Assembly: GCA_035308765.1 (NCBI GenBank) | Contig: DATGGA010000019.1 | Coordinates: forward strand, 1-21,816 | Origin: RBG-16-66-20 sp035308765 | GTDB taxonomy: Bacteria > Pseudomonadota > Gammaproteobacteria > Burkholderiales > SG8-39 | Direction of reading: 5' to 3' | Length of the DNA: 21,816 nt | Shown: piece after piece, positions 21,496 to 21,816 of the stretch | How positions within the stretch are numbered: position 1 is the stretch's first letter | Layout: the number at the start of each line of letters is the position of its first letter | The notes under the pieces: model-generated | What the model was told of the DNA's origin: nothing | The model's database searches: none | Seen by the model: only the letters and a program-made list of their open reading frames with translations | Translations under genes and position numbers: made by a program

Positions 21496-21816
21496 CTATC
21501 GGTTTCCGATTCCGGCCAAGTACCAAAGCTGATCTCTTAGCGGCAGACTCAACAGCTGCTGGAACATCTCGACAGCGAGCTCGCGCGACGAGCAGCCATC
21601 TAACGCGTGCTCGTCCGCGATCCAGCAACCTTGTCCGCGAGGAACGAGGCCAAACCTGTATGTCCTAGCGCTGAGCTCTCTTGGTTCGCCGCTGATTATG
21701 GAAACCATGCCTGGGAAGGGCGGTGCGCGATCCCAAATTGAAAGCCTCAGGCTCGAATCGGATAGTCGTATGGACGAGCGGCGCCAAAGCACGCTGATAC
21801 CGTAGGTGCGCGCTGC
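21496..21816 (-). CDS. Hypothetical protein, 5' end outside window
   Basis: An open frame on the minus strand enters from the right edge and ends at TAG (21496-21498), giving at least 106 residues; GTG at 21792 is the first start codon inside the window, but the frame continues upstream of it. I recognise no family. The visible part is soluble and includes SIWDRAPPFPGMVSIISGEPR and ELAVEMFQQLLSLPLRDQLWYLAG, the latter able to form a helix. No membrane segment is seen. G+C is about 55 percent, below the chromosomal genes to the left, which agrees with foreign DNA beyond the att-like fragment at 21380. It could be a spurious frame; amino-acid composition is reasonable but nothing else supports it. 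Confidence 0.4.
   Translation of the reverse strand, partial: AARTYGISVLWRRSSIRLSDSSLRLSIWDRAPPFPGMVSIISGEPRELSARTYRFGLVPRGQGCWIADEHALDGCSSRELAVEMFQQLLSLPLRDQLWYLAGIGNR

Noticed and set aside
21598..21604. ATCTAAC, matching the integron inverse-core consensus
   Set aside because: The 7-base degenerate consensus is frequent by chance; no partner repeat or attC-like structure is present.
21299..21628. 109-codon minus-strand frame spanning the att-like fragment and the SelO start
   Set aside because: It crosses the palindrome and direct repeats, is Arg/Ser-rich low complexity and overlaps the SelO start in another frame.
1..21816. CRISPR arrays, insertion sequences, rRNA
   Set aside because: No regularly spaced repeats, transposase-like proteins or rRNA signatures were seen on either strand.

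Overview
The window reads as high-GC (roughly two-thirds G+C by eye) chromosomal DNA of a proteobacterium, most likely a betaproteobacterium. The reasons are gene content (DadA-type D-amino acid dehydrogenase, SelO/YdiU, PaaH/PaaJ-like beta-oxidation enzymes, a MoxR-DUF58-VWA module) and repeated TACAAT/TATAAT -10 boxes very close to start codons. The organism call is inference. The window is densely coding, with no CRISPR array, rRNA, intact tRNA or recognisable insertion sequence.

Layout: (1) Positions 1-2512, minus strand: a PaaH-like 3-hydroxyacyl-CoA dehydrogenase followed by a PaaJ/PcaF-like thiolase that runs off the left edge; divergent from them is a universal stress protein with its own terminator. 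(2) 3078-10507, plus strand, a tight run: a lone CoxL-like molybdenum hydroxylase large subunit, a membrane-anchored HtrA-like protease without PDZ, MoxR ATPase, DUF58 protein, BatA-like VWA protein, and a divergent Nramp-family transporter. (3) 10512-11053: a lower-GC ASCH-domain gene bounded by an 11-bp inverted repeat that matches integron core and inverse-core sites, so it looks like a solitary gene cassette. It is followed by a small membrane protein of unknown function and a DUF2214 protein. (4) 11865-13900, minus: enoyl-CoA hydratase-like protein and DadA, coupled by a 4-bp overlap. (5) 13935-15080, plus: a stand-alone degenerate EAL protein, then a very small unit consisting of a possible promoter, a leader with two adjacent strong hairpins, a perfect Shine-Dalgarno and a 14-residue protein with 10 lysines, closed by a perfect 14-bp stem-loop. 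(6) 15096-18631, minus: an MFS transporter, alpha/beta hydrolase and acyl-CoA synthetase operon, divergent from an FMN-dependent 2-hydroxy-acid dehydrogenase (18673-19806). (7) 19810-21360, minus: SelO with a TTG start. Just upstream lies a tRNA/tmRNA 3'-end-like fragment followed by lower-GC DNA and a partial unknown gene, which looks like the distal edge of an integrated element.

The genes suggest a catabolic lifestyle: CoA-ester degradation (hydroxyacyl-CoA dehydrogenase, thiolase, hydratase-like protein, acyl-CoA ligase), oxidation of hydroxy acids and D-amino acids, and one molybdenum hydroxylase next to a MoxR/VWA chaperone module. The items most worth a second look are the lysine-rich micro-gene with its structured leader (about 14772-15080), the ASCH cassette (10512-11053) and the attachment-site-like fragment at 21380-21401.
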